Shown: positions 10,733 through 19,299 of the stretch, piece after piece
Layout: each line of letters opens with the position of its first letter
How positions within the stretch are numbered: position 1 is the first letter of the stretch
From: Pseudomonas sp. Q11
GTDB lineage: Bacteria > Pseudomonadota > Gammaproteobacteria > Pseudomonadales > Pseudomonadaceae
Direction of reading: 5' to 3'
Assembly: GCF_024494355.1 (NCBI RefSeq)
Contig: NZ_JAKNQY010000014.1
Location: forward strand, 97,082 to 161,081
Length of the DNA stretch: 64,000 nucleotides
The notes under the pieces: model-generated
What the model was told of the DNA's origin: nothing
The model's input: the letters and a program-made list of their open reading frames with translations, nothing else
Databases searched by the model: none
Position numbers and translations under genes: made by a program

Positions 10733-11659
10733 ATGAAAACGCCAACCCAGATCAACGCGATTGATTTCGACAGCGCCAAACTGCAGCGCCTGGGATTTGG
10801 CCAGCCATCACCACTGGTGGCACGCTCCGTCAATCTTTCGCAATTGCGCCAGCAACTGGGTCAGCAATTGCAGACCAGCCTGGAGCCGCAACGGATCCTG
10901 GGTCTGTTTTTCCGCGAGGTTCAGCGGCTGGTGCCTCTGGACGCGCTGATCTACCGGCACAGCCCCAGCGATCTGCGCCTGGAACTGGGGCAACGTGGGC
11001 ATCACACCCTCACCTATAACCTCAGCCATGAAGGCGAGTACTTGGGTGAACTGGTATTTCGCCGTAACCAGCGTTTCACCGAGACCGAACAAGCCGACCT
11101 TGAGTCAGTGTTGTCGACGCTGCTGTTTCCGTTGCGCAATGCTCTGCTCTACCGTGCCGCGACCCAAAGCGCCCTGCGTGACCCGCTGACCGGCACGGGC
11201 AACCGCATCGCCATGGACCAGACGCTGATCCGAGAAGTTGATATGGCCAAGCGTCATTTGCAACCGCTGTCACTGTTGATGCTGGACATCGATCACTTCA
11301 AGCGTGTCAATGACAGTCATGGGCACGGTATCGGCGATGAGGTGTTGAAGGGTGTTGCCGAGGCCATCAAGAATCAGCTGCGCAATGTGGACATGGTGTT
11401 CAGGTTCGGCGGCGAAGAATTCCTGATTCTGCTCTCGAACACCAGCCGGGACGCCGCGGCCTTGGTCGGAGAACGGTTGCGTCATGCCGCCCAGGCGCAG
11501 GATTATTTTGCCGCAGGCACGAGGATCGAACTGACCGTCAGCCTGGGTTGCGCGACGCTGCTGCCGGGCGAGTCAGTCGAGAGCCTGCTGCGCAGGGCCG
11601 ACAACGCGTTGTACGTGGCCAAACGCGAGGGTCGTAACCGGCTGGCGATGGCGGGGTGA
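10733..11659 (+). CDS. Diguanylate cyclase, GGDEF domain
   Basis: Makes cyclic di-GMP from two GTP. 308 residues from ATG 10733 (MKTPTQINAIDFDS), with TTAGGGG upstream. Residues 1 to about 150 form a GAF-like sensory region without membrane segments, so the protein is cytoplasmic. The GGDEF domain starts near the linker RDPLTGTGNR. The active loop is RFGGEEF, a functional variant. The inhibitory I-site RNVD lies exactly five residues before it, so feedback inhibition is expected. It resembles P. aeruginosa PA3177 by architecture and position. A sigma-54-like promoter upstream suggests RpoN control. Confidence 0.93.
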   Translation: MKTPTQINAIDFDSAKLQRLGFGQPSPLVARSVNLSQLRQQLGQQLQTSLEPQRILGLFFREVQRLVPLDALIYRHSPSDLRLELGQRGHHTLTYNLSHEGEYLGELVFRRNQRFTETEQADLESVLSTLLFPLRNALLYRAATQSALRDPLTGTGNRIAMDQTLIREVDMAKRHLQPLSLLMLDIDHFKRVNDSHGHGIGDEVLKGVAEAIKNQLRNVDMVFRFGGEEFLILLSNTSRDAAALVGERLRHAAQAQDYFAAGTRIELTVSLGCATLLPGESVESLLRRADNALYVAKREGRNRLAMAG

Positions 11660-11684
11660 AAACCAGTGTTGAATGTGCCGCCGT

Positions 11685-11845
11685 CATCGCGGGCAAGCCT
11701 TGCTCCCACATTGGTTTTTCAGGGTTAACCGATTCGGTATCCACCGCAAATACCCTTGTGGGAGCGAGCCTGCTCGCGATGGCGATCAGACAGTCAACCT
11801 CCCCGTTGACTGTCCAGACCCCTTCGCGAGCACGCTCGCTCCCAC
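11685..11845. repeat. Three REP elements of mixed subtype
   Basis: REPs at 11685-11708 (CGGGCAAGCCTTGCTCCCAC end), 11758-11780 (GTGGGAGCGAGCCTGCTC...) and 11823-11845 (GCGAGCACGCTCGCTCCCAC). The middle one is inverted to both neighbours, so two overlapping REPIN-like pairs exist. They lie between convergent genes. Confidence 0.88.
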
Positions 11846-11864
11846 ATGGGTTGGCTATCGGGTA

Positions 11865-12668
11865 TCAGCTCCCGGCCAGCGCCAGGCGCTCACGGGTCGA
11901 TGAGGTTTTCCCCACGGATTCCGATTGCTCCAGTTGCATGCAGCGCTCCAGGAAGAGGTACATGTAGTCATAGCTCTTGCAGACGGCCTGTCGTAGCTCG
12001 ATTTGCAGGGCCTTGCTCGGGTTCATGCCCGCCAGGGTGCAGATGATTTCCAGGGCTTCCCAAGGGTGGGCATCATCATACTGAGCGTGCATCTTCAGCC
12101 ATTTCATGGCTCGCTTGCGGTCTTCCTCGGCAAAAGCCGCCGCATAGATGCCATTGGAACACACCAATGCCGACCACTCCCCGGTTGCCCCTTCGATGGC
12201 ATAGTTGGTCGCGGCGATGGCCACGATCAGCGAGTCCGAAGAGCTCGTATGCCAGCACCAGTGGCTCAGGGCATGGAGTTCGGGCGGCACCCGTTGGGCT
12301 TGTAAATCTTCCAGAGTCACGCCATGGGCGGCGCTCCAGTTGACCCAGTAGTCGGCATGGTTGAGTTCGACACGAATGTTGCGCATCAGCCAGCGGCGCG
12401 CCATGTCCTCGCCGGGGTGGCGGGCAAAGCGAGTCTTGGTGAGGTTCTGTGCCATGTACAAGGCGAACTGTTCAACGACCGGCCAACCACCAATAAGGTA
12501 GTGGCGCATGGTCTTGGCACTGAGCTTGTTATCGCGCATGCGCTGATACAGCTCGTGTTCGACAACCCGGCGTTTGCTCTCGCTGCAATCGGTAATGAGC
12601 TGTTGTGCCCATTTCGGATAGCTTGTGGCGTCCATGAGCGGGCCTGTTCGGTTGAATGTGTCGATCAC
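11865..12668 (-). CDS. Heme-oxygenase-fold (TenA/PqqC/CADD-like) iron protein
   Basis: 267 residues. Usually annotated 'TenA family transcriptional regulator' or 'iron-containing redox enzyme'. The start is the GTG at 12668, supported by AAAAGGAG seven bases upstream; an ATG 11 codons later lacks this. Residues that could bind a diiron or similar centre are E101 and H104 (VELNHADYW), E159 (YAIEGATGEW), and H194, D198, H201 (HAQYDDAH). The last group has the H-x3-D-x2-H spacing I recall from Chlamydia CADD. The active cysteine set of thiaminase TenA is not apparent. It lies 45 bases after the RbdA-like gene on the same strand. Enzymatic function is unknown; a regulator role is unsupported, as there is no DNA-binding domain. 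Confidence 0.8.
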   Translation of the reverse strand: MIDTFNRTGPLMDATSYPKWAQQLITDCSESKRRVVEHELYQRMRDNKLSAKTMRHYLIGGWPVVEQFALYMAQNLTKTRFARHPGEDMARRWLMRNIRVELNHADYWVNWSAAHGVTLEDLQAQRVPPELHALSHWCWHTSSSDSLIVAIAATNYAIEGATGEWSALVCSNGIYAAAFAEEDRKRAMKWLKMHAQYDDAHPWEALEIICTLAGMNPSKALQIELRQAVCKSYDYMYLFLERCMQLEQSESVGKTSSTRERLALAGS

Positions 12669-12713
12669 TGTCGGGCTCCTTTTGATTGTGATTTTTCCAG
12701 ATCAACAAGAGAT

Positions 12714-15173
12714 TCAGCGGAACGTGCCGGGGGCCTTGAATAACAGCGGCTGGGGTCGGGCCGGCCTGCATTGCAACGTATCACAGGTAAACAATTGCGG
12801 GCGTTCGATCACATACCCTTGAGCGTAATCCACCCCGATCTCCAGCAGTGCCTGCTCGATCTGGGTAGTTTCAACAAACTCGGCAATGGTGCGCTTACCC
12901 ATGACGTGGCCGATGTGATTGATCACCTCGACCATTGCACGGTTAATCGGGTCGTCCAGCATATCCTTTACGAAACTCCCGTCGATCTTCAGGAAGTCTA
13001 CAGGTAAATGTTTCAAGTACGCGAATGAAGACATTCCGGCACAAAAGTCATCCAGCGAAAAATAACAACCCAAGCTCTTGAGTTCGTTGATAAAGCGGAT
13101 GGCGCTGCCCAAATTCGAAATAGCACTGGTCTCGGTTATTTCAAAACAAATCATTTCTGGTGGAATCGAGTAGGCCGCAAACTGTTTACGCAGGAAATCA
13201 AGGAATGCCTGATCTCCGATAGTTGTGCCTGACAGATTAATCGCACACATGGCCATGGGTCCCTGTCGCGAATCGTTCAGGCACTGGCGGATGATCTTGA
13301 AGACGTTCTCCACCACCCAGCGATCCAGGGAAGTCATCAAACCATAACGTTCTGCCGCGGGAATGAAGCTGTCCGGCAGGATCATCCTTCCGGCTTCGTC
13401 ATGCAGGCGCAGCAGGATCTCGATATGCCCGCCGCCATGGTCGCCCGGGCCCAGCGCGGCGATTTCCTGGGCATAGAGACAGAAGCGATTTTCCTCCAGG
13501 GCCATATGCAGGCGCTGGACCCAAGCCATTTCACCGAAACGCAGGGACAGTTCAGAATCATCGGCGTGATAGACCTGGACGCGGTTGCGACCCTTTTCCT
13601 TGGCCATGTAACAGGCCATATCGGCGGCGCGAAGGGACGACTCCAGCGTCGTCGGGCTCTGGGCGATATGCACCAGGCCGATGCTCACGGTGGTCACGAA
13701 CGGGCGACCCTTCCAGACAAAGTGCAGGTTCTGTACGGTCTGGCGCAGCCCTTCGGCGATCTTTTCCGCGGCGTCCGGGGAGCAGTTCTCCAGCAAGATA
13801 CCGAACTCATCGCCCCCCAACCGGGCCAGGGTGTCGTTTTCTCGCAACCCCGATTGCAGCAACGCGCAGATATGGCGCAACAACTCGTCACCCGCTGCAT
13901 GGCCGCAGGTGTCGTTGACCAGCTTGAACTGGTCCAGATCGAGGAACATCAACGCATGACGCCCGATCTGGCGCGTAAGATTATGCAAGGCTTGCTCAAG
14001 GCGATATTCAAATTCCCGGCGGTTGGCCAGGCCGGTCAGGGCATCATGGGTTGCCTGCCACGACAGGTTGGCGATGTATTGGCGCTCCTGGGTCATGTCA
14101 TGCAACACCAGGACCGCTCCGCTGACCTTGCCGGCATGGCGGATCGGCGCGCCCACCAGGGTGACTGACACGGTGCTGCCATCCAGGCGCTGGATCAGCT
14201 TGGAATGCTCGCTGCCGCCACCGAGCCGACCGCTGAGAATGTGTTCGATCAGGGTCAAGCCTTCACTCTGGGCGTTGTCATCGAGCAAATTGAACAGTGC
14301 GGCCAAGGGCAGACCCGTGGCGTGTTCAGCCTTCCAGTGAGTCATCGCTTCGGCAGCGGGATTCATGTAGGCGATAGCCCCTTCCACATCGGTGGTGATC
14401 ACTCCGTCACCAATGGATTGCAATGTGATCTGCGCCCGCTCTTTTTCCAGTTGCAGGGCGTTGGCGAAAACCTGTCGCTGGGCCAACAGTTTATGAGTGC
14501 GCAACAGCGCCAGCACGATCAACCCCAGGGCGGTGGCGAAGTTGGTCACCAGCAACAGGCGCAGGATGACGCGCGACCCCTCCCCCAGCGCATCGCTGAA
14601 CGCCTTGGCCGCCGGGGTGACAGAATCGTTGATGGCAAAGATTTTTGCTTTCCAGCCGCGGATATCGGCCTCCGAAACCTCACCCGCGGCGATGCGGCTG
14701 TGCATCTGGCGGGCGACATTATCCAGTTCAATCAGGTATCCGTCGCCCACGGTCCAGAGATCGATAGCCTCTTCCAGATAACTGAAGTGCCGAAAATTCA
14801 GGTAGAGCCAGATCACACTGGACACGTCGTCCGGGTGGTTGCCGCCCTTGAGGATCCCCGTGCGTGCGGCTTCCAGATCCGGCGGCTGACGGTCCAGGGC
14901 CACCCGTAACTCATGCCCCCCTTCTGGTACGGCAATAGCGCGCTGGTATTTTTGAAAGATCGCTTCGTCGCGGCTGTCGGCATAAAGGTTGAGGTAGTAA
15001 ATGGCGTCTTTCTGGCCCTTGGACCAGAGACTCTCTCCCGCCACATAGCCACGAACTGCGGACAACACGTAAAGACTGACGCCTCCCAACAGTGCCTGAA
15101 ACAGGACGACGGCGATAAAAGGCCAGACGATGCCCAACAACCGGGGGGTTCCGAGAGTCCGCGCTTGAGTCAT
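12714..15173 (-). CDS. rbdA: RbdA-like PAS-GGDEF-EAL cyclic di-GMP protein
   Basis: Inner-membrane cyclic di-GMP turnover protein, 819 residues from ATG 15173 (AAGGGAT just upstream; an ATG 11 codons earlier is possible). The order is: membrane segment near residues 10-35, a periplasmic region, a second membrane segment near 210-230, PAS (about 250-370), GGDEF (about 380-545), EAL (about 560-805). The GGDEF loop is intact (LGGDEFG) with I-site REND. EAL reads EILLRL. The metal loop reads DDFCAGMSSF, and KIDGSF and AQGY are kept, so phosphodiesterase activity is likely. Architecture, length and neighbours (ABC exporter, trhO, bolA, fumC) match P. aeruginosa RbdA (PA0861), a biofilm-dispersal phosphodiesterase; orthology is from memory. 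Confidence 0.87.
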   Translation of the reverse strand: MTQARTLGTPRLLGIVWPFIAVVLFQALLGGVSLYVLSAVRGYVAGESLWSKGQKDAIYYLNLYADSRDEAIFQKYQRAIAVPEGGHELRVALDRQPPDLEAARTGILKGGNHPDDVSSVIWLYLNFRHFSYLEEAIDLWTVGDGYLIELDNVARQMHSRIAAGEVSEADIRGWKAKIFAINDSVTPAAKAFSDALGEGSRVILRLLLVTNFATALGLIVLALLRTHKLLAQRQVFANALQLEKERAQITLQSIGDGVITTDVEGAIAYMNPAAEAMTHWKAEHATGLPLAALFNLLDDNAQSEGLTLIEHILSGRLGGGSEHSKLIQRLDGSTVSVTLVGAPIRHAGKVSGAVLVLHDMTQERQYIANLSWQATHDALTGLANRREFEYRLEQALHNLTRQIGRHALMFLDLDQFKLVNDTCGHAAGDELLRHICALLQSGLRENDTLARLGGDEFGILLENCSPDAAEKIAEGLRQTVQNLHFVWKGRPFVTTVSIGLVHIAQSPTTLESSLRAADMACYMAKEKGRNRVQVYHADDSELSLRFGEMAWVQRLHMALEENRFCLYAQEIAALGPGDHGGGHIEILLRLHDEAGRMILPDSFIPAAERYGLMTSLDRWVVENVFKIIRQCLNDSRQGPMAMCAINLSGTTIGDQAFLDFLRKQFAAYSIPPEMICFEITETSAISNLGSAIRFINELKSLGCYFSLDDFCAGMSSFAYLKHLPVDFLKIDGSFVKDMLDDPINRAMVEVINHIGHVMGKRTIAEFVETTQIEQALLEIGVDYAQGYVIERPQLFTCDTLQCRPARPQPLLFKAPGTFR

Positions 15174-15425
15174 GAGATCCCTTGCATAGGCGTAGGCGAT
15201 CAGCATTCAGACCGCTCATTCCCGCAAGACTAGGAGGCGTAGCAGTTCCCCGCAAGAGGCCGAACACTATTTGCCCCCTGCCTCCCTGCGAATCCTGCGC
15301 GATTGTCCTGAAGGAGCTCGGTCATGAGCGCGGAGCCGATGCGTTGAACGTCATATGGGGACAGCGCCGTAAGCGTCCGGCAGCTGAAATGAACGCTTCA
15401 ACCGAATCCGATTGACCCCAGGCGA

Positions 15426-17243
15426 TCAATGCTGCTGCAAATGCCCGTAAAGCTTGGCGTATAAACCGCCGTCAGCAATCAGTTGCTGATGGTCGCCATC
15501 CTCGGCGATTTGTCCGCCGTCGAACACCAGCACCCGGTCGGCCTGCTTCACAGCCGACAAGCGGTGCGCGATGATCAAGGTGGTACGGTTGCTCAAGAAC
15601 CGCGCCAACGCCTGATGCAGGTTGTACTCGGTGGCGGCGTCCAGCGCGGACGTGGCCTCGTCGAGGATCACGATCTTGGGCTCGGCCAGCACCATTCGGG
15701 CAATTGCCAGACGCTGACGTTGCCCGCCGGACAGACGCACGCCGGAACGCCCGACGATGCTGTCCAGACCGTTGGGCAGGTTCAGGATCGTATGGTGCAG
15801 TTGCGCGATTTCCAGTGCCTGCCAACAGGCCTCGTCCGTGCGTTCACGGCCCATGGTCAGGTTGGCCCGAACCGTGTCGTTGAACAGCGCGGGATGCTGC
15901 AGGACCACGGCGACATTGTCGCGCACGGTTTCCAGGCCGATCTCTTGCTGAGTCGAACCGCCGAAACGGATGGTCCCGGCCAGCGGCGTGTACAGACCCA
16001 GCAGCAACTGCACCAAGGTACTTTTGCCACCCCCGCTGGCACCGACAATCGCGACTTTTTCACCGGGGGCAATCGACAGGTTCATCTGGTTCAACACCAA
16101 CTCGTCGCCGTAACCGAAACTCAGCCCCTGAACTTCCATACCCAAGGTATCGCGCCCCTGGAACGGGTTAACACTGCCGGTGTATTGCGGTTCGTCGGCA
16201 CGGGCCAGCAACTCATTGATCCGCGACAACGCGCCACCTGCGGCATAAAAGGCGTACTGCAGATTGAGCAGTTGTTCCACCGGTCCGATCATGAACCACA
16301 GGTAGCTGAACACCGCCAGCATCTGGCCGATGGAGAGATCGGAAAACAACACAGTGAGCATCGCCGCGGCGCGAAAAATATCGATACCAAACTGAAACAG
16401 CAAACCGCTGGCACGGTTCGAGGCATCGGTTTTCCACTGTGAACTCACTGCGTAATCACGGACCTCCCTGGCGCGTGTTCCCAATCGACCAAGGAAAAAG
16501 CCCTGGCGGTTTCCGGCGCGCACCTCCTGGATGGCATCCAGGGTTTCGGTCAGGGCCTGGGTGAAGCGCGAGGTGCTGTCGTTCTCCAGCTTCTTGAGGT
16601 GCTTGACCCGTTTGCCCAACTGCACCGTGGCGTAGATCACCAACGGGTTGAACAACAGGATCAGCAGCGCCAGTTGCCAGTGCATCCACATCAGAATGCC
16701 GGCAGTGCCCACCAGTGTCAGCATCGCCACCAGGAAACGACTGAGGGTTTCGCCGACGAATTTATCGAGGGTGTCCAGGTCGGTGACCAGGTGCGTGGTC
16801 ACGGTACCGCTGCCCAGGCTTTCGTATTCGCCCAGGGAAATACGCTTGAGCCGTTCGATCAACCGGATGCGAATGCGATAGACGATGTCCTTGGCCAGCC
16901 TGGCGAACAATCGCGCCTGCAGCACGTTGAACAGCAGAGCGCCGCAGCGCAGGGCCAGGGTCACCACCAGCATCAGGCCGATATAGCCGGCCGCGCTTTG
17001 CCAACCGGTCGGCAATGCATGGTTCATGACCTTCAATGCTGCGTCGCCCTGGCCCAGCAGCACTTCGTCCACCAAAAGCGGCAACAGCAGCGGGATCGGT
17101 ACGCTGCACAGCGTCGCCAGCACGGCCACGCCGTTGGCGATCCACAGGGCTTTTTTGTGTTTAAGGGCCAGGCGGCGAATTTCTGCCCAGCTCAACCGGT
17201 CGACGCGCTGTGCAGTCGAAGCGTCATAGGCCCGCTCAGGCAC
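15426..17243 (-). CDS. ABC exporter, fused permease and ATPase
   Basis: 605-residue half-transporter of the MsbA/lipid-drug exporter type. Residues 1 to about 320 hold six membrane helices (e.g. ALWIANGVAVLATLCSVP, LLPLLVDEVLLG). The nucleotide domain shows Walker A GASGGGKST, Q-loop VLQHPALF, signature LSGGQRQR, Walker B IVILDEATSALD and switch histidine AHR. The start is a GTG that overlaps the preceding DsbA-like gene by eight bases; GGAG lies ten bases upstream. It corresponds to PA0860 next to rbdA. The transported substrate cannot be read from the sequence. Confidence 0.93.
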   Translation of the reverse strand: MPERAYDASTAQRVDRLSWAEIRRLALKHKKALWIANGVAVLATLCSVPIPLLLPLLVDEVLLGQGDAALKVMNHALPTGWQSAAGYIGLMLVVTLALRCGALLFNVLQARLFARLAKDIVYRIRIRLIERLKRISLGEYESLGSGTVTTHLVTDLDTLDKFVGETLSRFLVAMLTLVGTAGILMWMHWQLALLILLFNPLVIYATVQLGKRVKHLKKLENDSTSRFTQALTETLDAIQEVRAGNRQGFFLGRLGTRAREVRDYAVSSQWKTDASNRASGLLFQFGIDIFRAAAMLTVLFSDLSIGQMLAVFSYLWFMIGPVEQLLNLQYAFYAAGGALSRINELLARADEPQYTGSVNPFQGRDTLGMEVQGLSFGYGDELVLNQMNLSIAPGEKVAIVGASGGGKSTLVQLLLGLYTPLAGTIRFGGSTQQEIGLETVRDNVAVVLQHPALFNDTVRANLTMGRERTDEACWQALEIAQLHHTILNLPNGLDSIVGRSGVRLSGGQRQRLAIARMVLAEPKIVILDEATSALDAATEYNLHQALARFLSNRTTLIIAHRLSAVKQADRVLVFDGGQIAEDGDHQQLIADGGLYAKLYGHLQQH

Positions 17244-17871
17244 AGGCTGCGCGCTCCAGCCAGCGGCCCAGCAGTGGAGACAACTGGCTCAAGGGTTGGT
17301 AGCCGTTGGTGAGCAAGGCCAACTGACCGTCACGCTCGGCCAACAGCGTAGGGAAACCAGCGATGCCAAGGTCCTGCACCCAGGTGAAATCCGCGGCAGT
17401 GGCCGCATGTTGCTCGGCGCGGTCAAATGCCGCGGCGAACTCGATACGTGGCAGCCCGGCCTGTTCAGCCAGCTCCACCAGGACGCTGGCGTGGGTCACA
17501 TCACGACCTTCGACATAAAACGCCTGCTGGATCAGCTTCAACAGCTTCCAGGCCAACTCCGGCGCCAGGCCGCGGGCCGTCACCACCGCCCGGCAGGCAG
17601 GTTCGGTGTCATAGACAAAACCGTCCGGCAACGCACCTTCAAGCTTGAACGTCTGGCCGGTGGCCTGGGTGACGGCCTGCCAATGTTCAAGGATGTAGCG
17701 TCGAGTGGTCGGCTCCAGGGCCGAACCGCTGCCGGTGCGCAAACCGCCCACCACCAGGTGCAGTTCTACCCCGGCGGCCTGCGCCTGCTCGACCAGTGCC
17801 TGGGCGACCGGCGCAAAACCCCAGCACCAGGAACACATCGGGTCCATCACATAGAGCAAGCGTGGCGCCAT
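17236..17871 (-). CDS. DsbA-family thioredoxin-fold oxidoreductase (FrnE-like)
   Basis: 211 residues with the active-site motif C-S-W-C in MDPMCSWCWGFAP at the N-terminus and the cis-proline loop GIAGFPTL near residue 175. There is no signal peptide, so it is probably cytoplasmic, unlike classical DsbA. Related proteins are annotated as FrnE or DsbA family with unknown partners. It is closely packed between trhO (3 bases) and the ABC exporter (8-base overlap), so all three are likely one transcript. Confidence 0.88.
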   Translation of the reverse strand: MAPRLLYVMDPMCSWCWGFAPVAQALVEQAQAAGVELHLVVGGLRTGSGSALEPTTRRYILEHWQAVTQATGQTFKLEGALPDGFVYDTEPACRAVVTARGLAPELAWKLLKLIQQAFYVEGRDVTHASVLVELAEQAGLPRIEFAAAFDRAEQHAATAADFTWVQDLGIAGFPTLLAERDGQLALLTNGYQPLSQLSPLLGRWLERAACA

Positions 17872-17874
17872 GGT

Positions 17875-18816
17875 TCAAGCCTCGGAAGGTGATTGCTTAT
17901 AGTTGTAGCCGATCGGATGCGGCATGTTGCGGGCCTTGGCCAGTTCGATCTGTTTTTGCCGGTCGATGGCACTACGACGGGTCTTCTCGCTCAGCTTATC
18001 CCAGCAATGCGGGCAACTGATGCCTGGCACGTAGTGCTCCGAAGCGCGGTCTTCTACGCTCACCGGTGTACGACAGGCATGACATTGATCGTAGTCACCT
18101 TCGCTAAGGTCATGGCGGACGGTCACGCGGTTATCGAACACGAAGCAGTCGCCGCGCCATTTGGTTTGCTCCTGAGGCACCTCTTCAAGGTATTTCAGGA
18201 TACCGCCCTTGAGGTGATAGACCTCGTCGAAGCCCTGGCCGAGCATGTAGCTGGAGGCTTTCTCGCATCGAATGCCGCCGGTGCAGAACATCGCGACTTT
18301 CTTGTGCCTGGCCGGGTCGAAGTTGGCTTTGATGTACTCGGGGAACTCGCGAAAACTGGTGGTCTTGGGATCGACCGCGCCTTCGAAGGTGCCGATGGAC
18401 ACTTCGTAGTCGTTGCGAGTGTCGATCAGCAAGACCTCCGGGTCGCTGATCAGCGCGTTCCAGTCCTGCGGTTCGACATAAGTGCCAACCTGCTTGTTGG
18501 GGTCCACGCCGTCGACGCCGAGGGTGACGATTTCCTTCTTGAGCTTGACCTTGGTGCGGTAGAACGGCTGCTCATCGCAGTACGACTCCTTGTGGTCGAT
18601 GTCGATCATGCGCGGGTCGTTCTTGAGCCAGGCCAGCAATCCGTCGACGCCTTCGCGGGTGCCGGAAACGGTGCCGTTGATGCCTTCTTCGGCGATCAGC
18701 AGCGTGCCTTTGATGCCGTTGTCGAGCATGGCCTTGAGCAATGGCTCACGCAGCTCGACGTAATCTTCCAGGGTGACGAACTTATACAGTGCCGCCACGA
18801 CAATGGATGGTGTCAT
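17875..18816 (-). CDS. trhO: tRNA uridine(34) 5-hydroxylase, rhodanese family
   Basis: Oxygen-dependent hydroxylation of U34 in certain tRNAs, the first step toward cmo5U/mcmo5U. 313 residues. The N-terminal acylphosphatase-like part contains GTLLIAEEGINGTVSG. The rhodanese domain carries the catalytic cysteine in MFCTGGIRCEKAS. The C-terminal part has a cysteine cluster (QCHACRTP, SCPHCWDKL). Formerly YceA. GGAGAAATACCC precedes the ATG. Confidence 0.95.
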   Translation of the reverse strand: MTPSIVVAALYKFVTLEDYVELREPLLKAMLDNGIKGTLLIAEEGINGTVSGTREGVDGLLAWLKNDPRMIDIDHKESYCDEQPFYRTKVKLKKEIVTLGVDGVDPNKQVGTYVEPQDWNALISDPEVLLIDTRNDYEVSIGTFEGAVDPKTTSFREFPEYIKANFDPARHKKVAMFCTGGIRCEKASSYMLGQGFDEVYHLKGGILKYLEEVPQEQTKWRGDCFVFDNRVTVRHDLSEGDYDQCHACRTPVSVEDRASEHYVPGISCPHCWDKLSEKTRRSAIDRQKQIELAKARNMPHPIGYNYKQSPSEA

Positions 18817-18862
18817 GGGTATTTCTCCAGGTGGCTACCCTCGCAAAGGGTGAACCGGATGC

Positions 18863-18891
18863 GAAAAAAAACGCGCCCTGTGAGGCGCGTT
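18863..18891 (-). terminator. Rho-independent terminator after bolA
   Basis: On the minus strand: 8-bp stem AACGCGCC/GGCGCGTT with a 6-base loop, followed by eight Ts (18863-18870). It lies between the bolA stop and the trhO start, so it separates the two transcription units. Confidence 0.85.
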
Positions 18892-18910
18892 GCGGATTCT
18901 AGCAAAAAAG

Positions 18911-18985
18911 CAGCTTCAAGCTCCAAGCTTCGAGCTGCAAGCCACTGCGCTATAGCTTGTAGCTGATAGCTTGAAACTTGTAGCT
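18911..18985. repeat. AGCTT-rich imperfect palindrome
   Basis: Low-complexity run of CAAGCT/AGCTTG units. The left half (AGCTTCAAGCTCCAAGCTTC...) is roughly the inverse of the right half (TAGCTTGTAGCTGATAGCTTG...), so it can fold into a long imperfect hairpin. It lies directly after the bolA stop. Confidence 0.75.
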
Positions 18986-18987
18986 CT

Positions 18988-19287
18988 CTACCCCTTGCTA
19001 CCACCGGCACAAGTCGGCGAAGCCGGGGCTGTATCGATCTGCGCCCATTCCTCGGGGGTGTAGGTGTGCAGCGCCAACGCATGGAACTCGCCCATCAGCT
19101 CGCCCAGCGTGCCGTAGACCTTCTGATGACGCTTGACGCGATTGAGCCCCTCAAACTGGCGACTGACCACCACGGCCTTGAAATGGGTCTGTAGCCCACG
19201 ACTGTGCATGTGGCTTTCGTCCAGCACTTGCAGGTGCTCGGGCTGTAACAGCCCGAGCGTTGATTCGATACGTTGTTGCATGCTCAT
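18988..19287 (-). CDS. bolA: BolA family protein
   Basis: 99 residues. The stress-response BolA fold includes the conserved region SHMHSRGLQTHFKAVVVS and the helix-turn segment LNRVKRHQKVYGTLGELM. BolA proteins bind monothiol glutaredoxins with a shared Fe-S cluster and, in E. coli, act as a regulator of morphology genes. HALALHTYTPEEW near the C-terminus fits the subfamily. It sits between the DUF2059 gene and trhO, the order I recall in P. aeruginosa (PA0856-0858). Confidence 0.93.
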   Translation of the reverse strand: MSMQQRIESTLGLLQPEHLQVLDESHMHSRGLQTHFKAVVVSRQFEGLNRVKRHQKVYGTLGELMGEFHALALHTYTPEEWAQIDTAPASPTCAGGSKG

Positions 19288-19299
19288 ACCGGGCTCCGC

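Noticed and set aside
11865..12668. Naming the heme-oxygenase-fold protein a transcriptional regulator or thiaminase
   Set aside because: No DNA-binding domain and no clear thiaminase active-site set; the metal-ligand pattern fits better.
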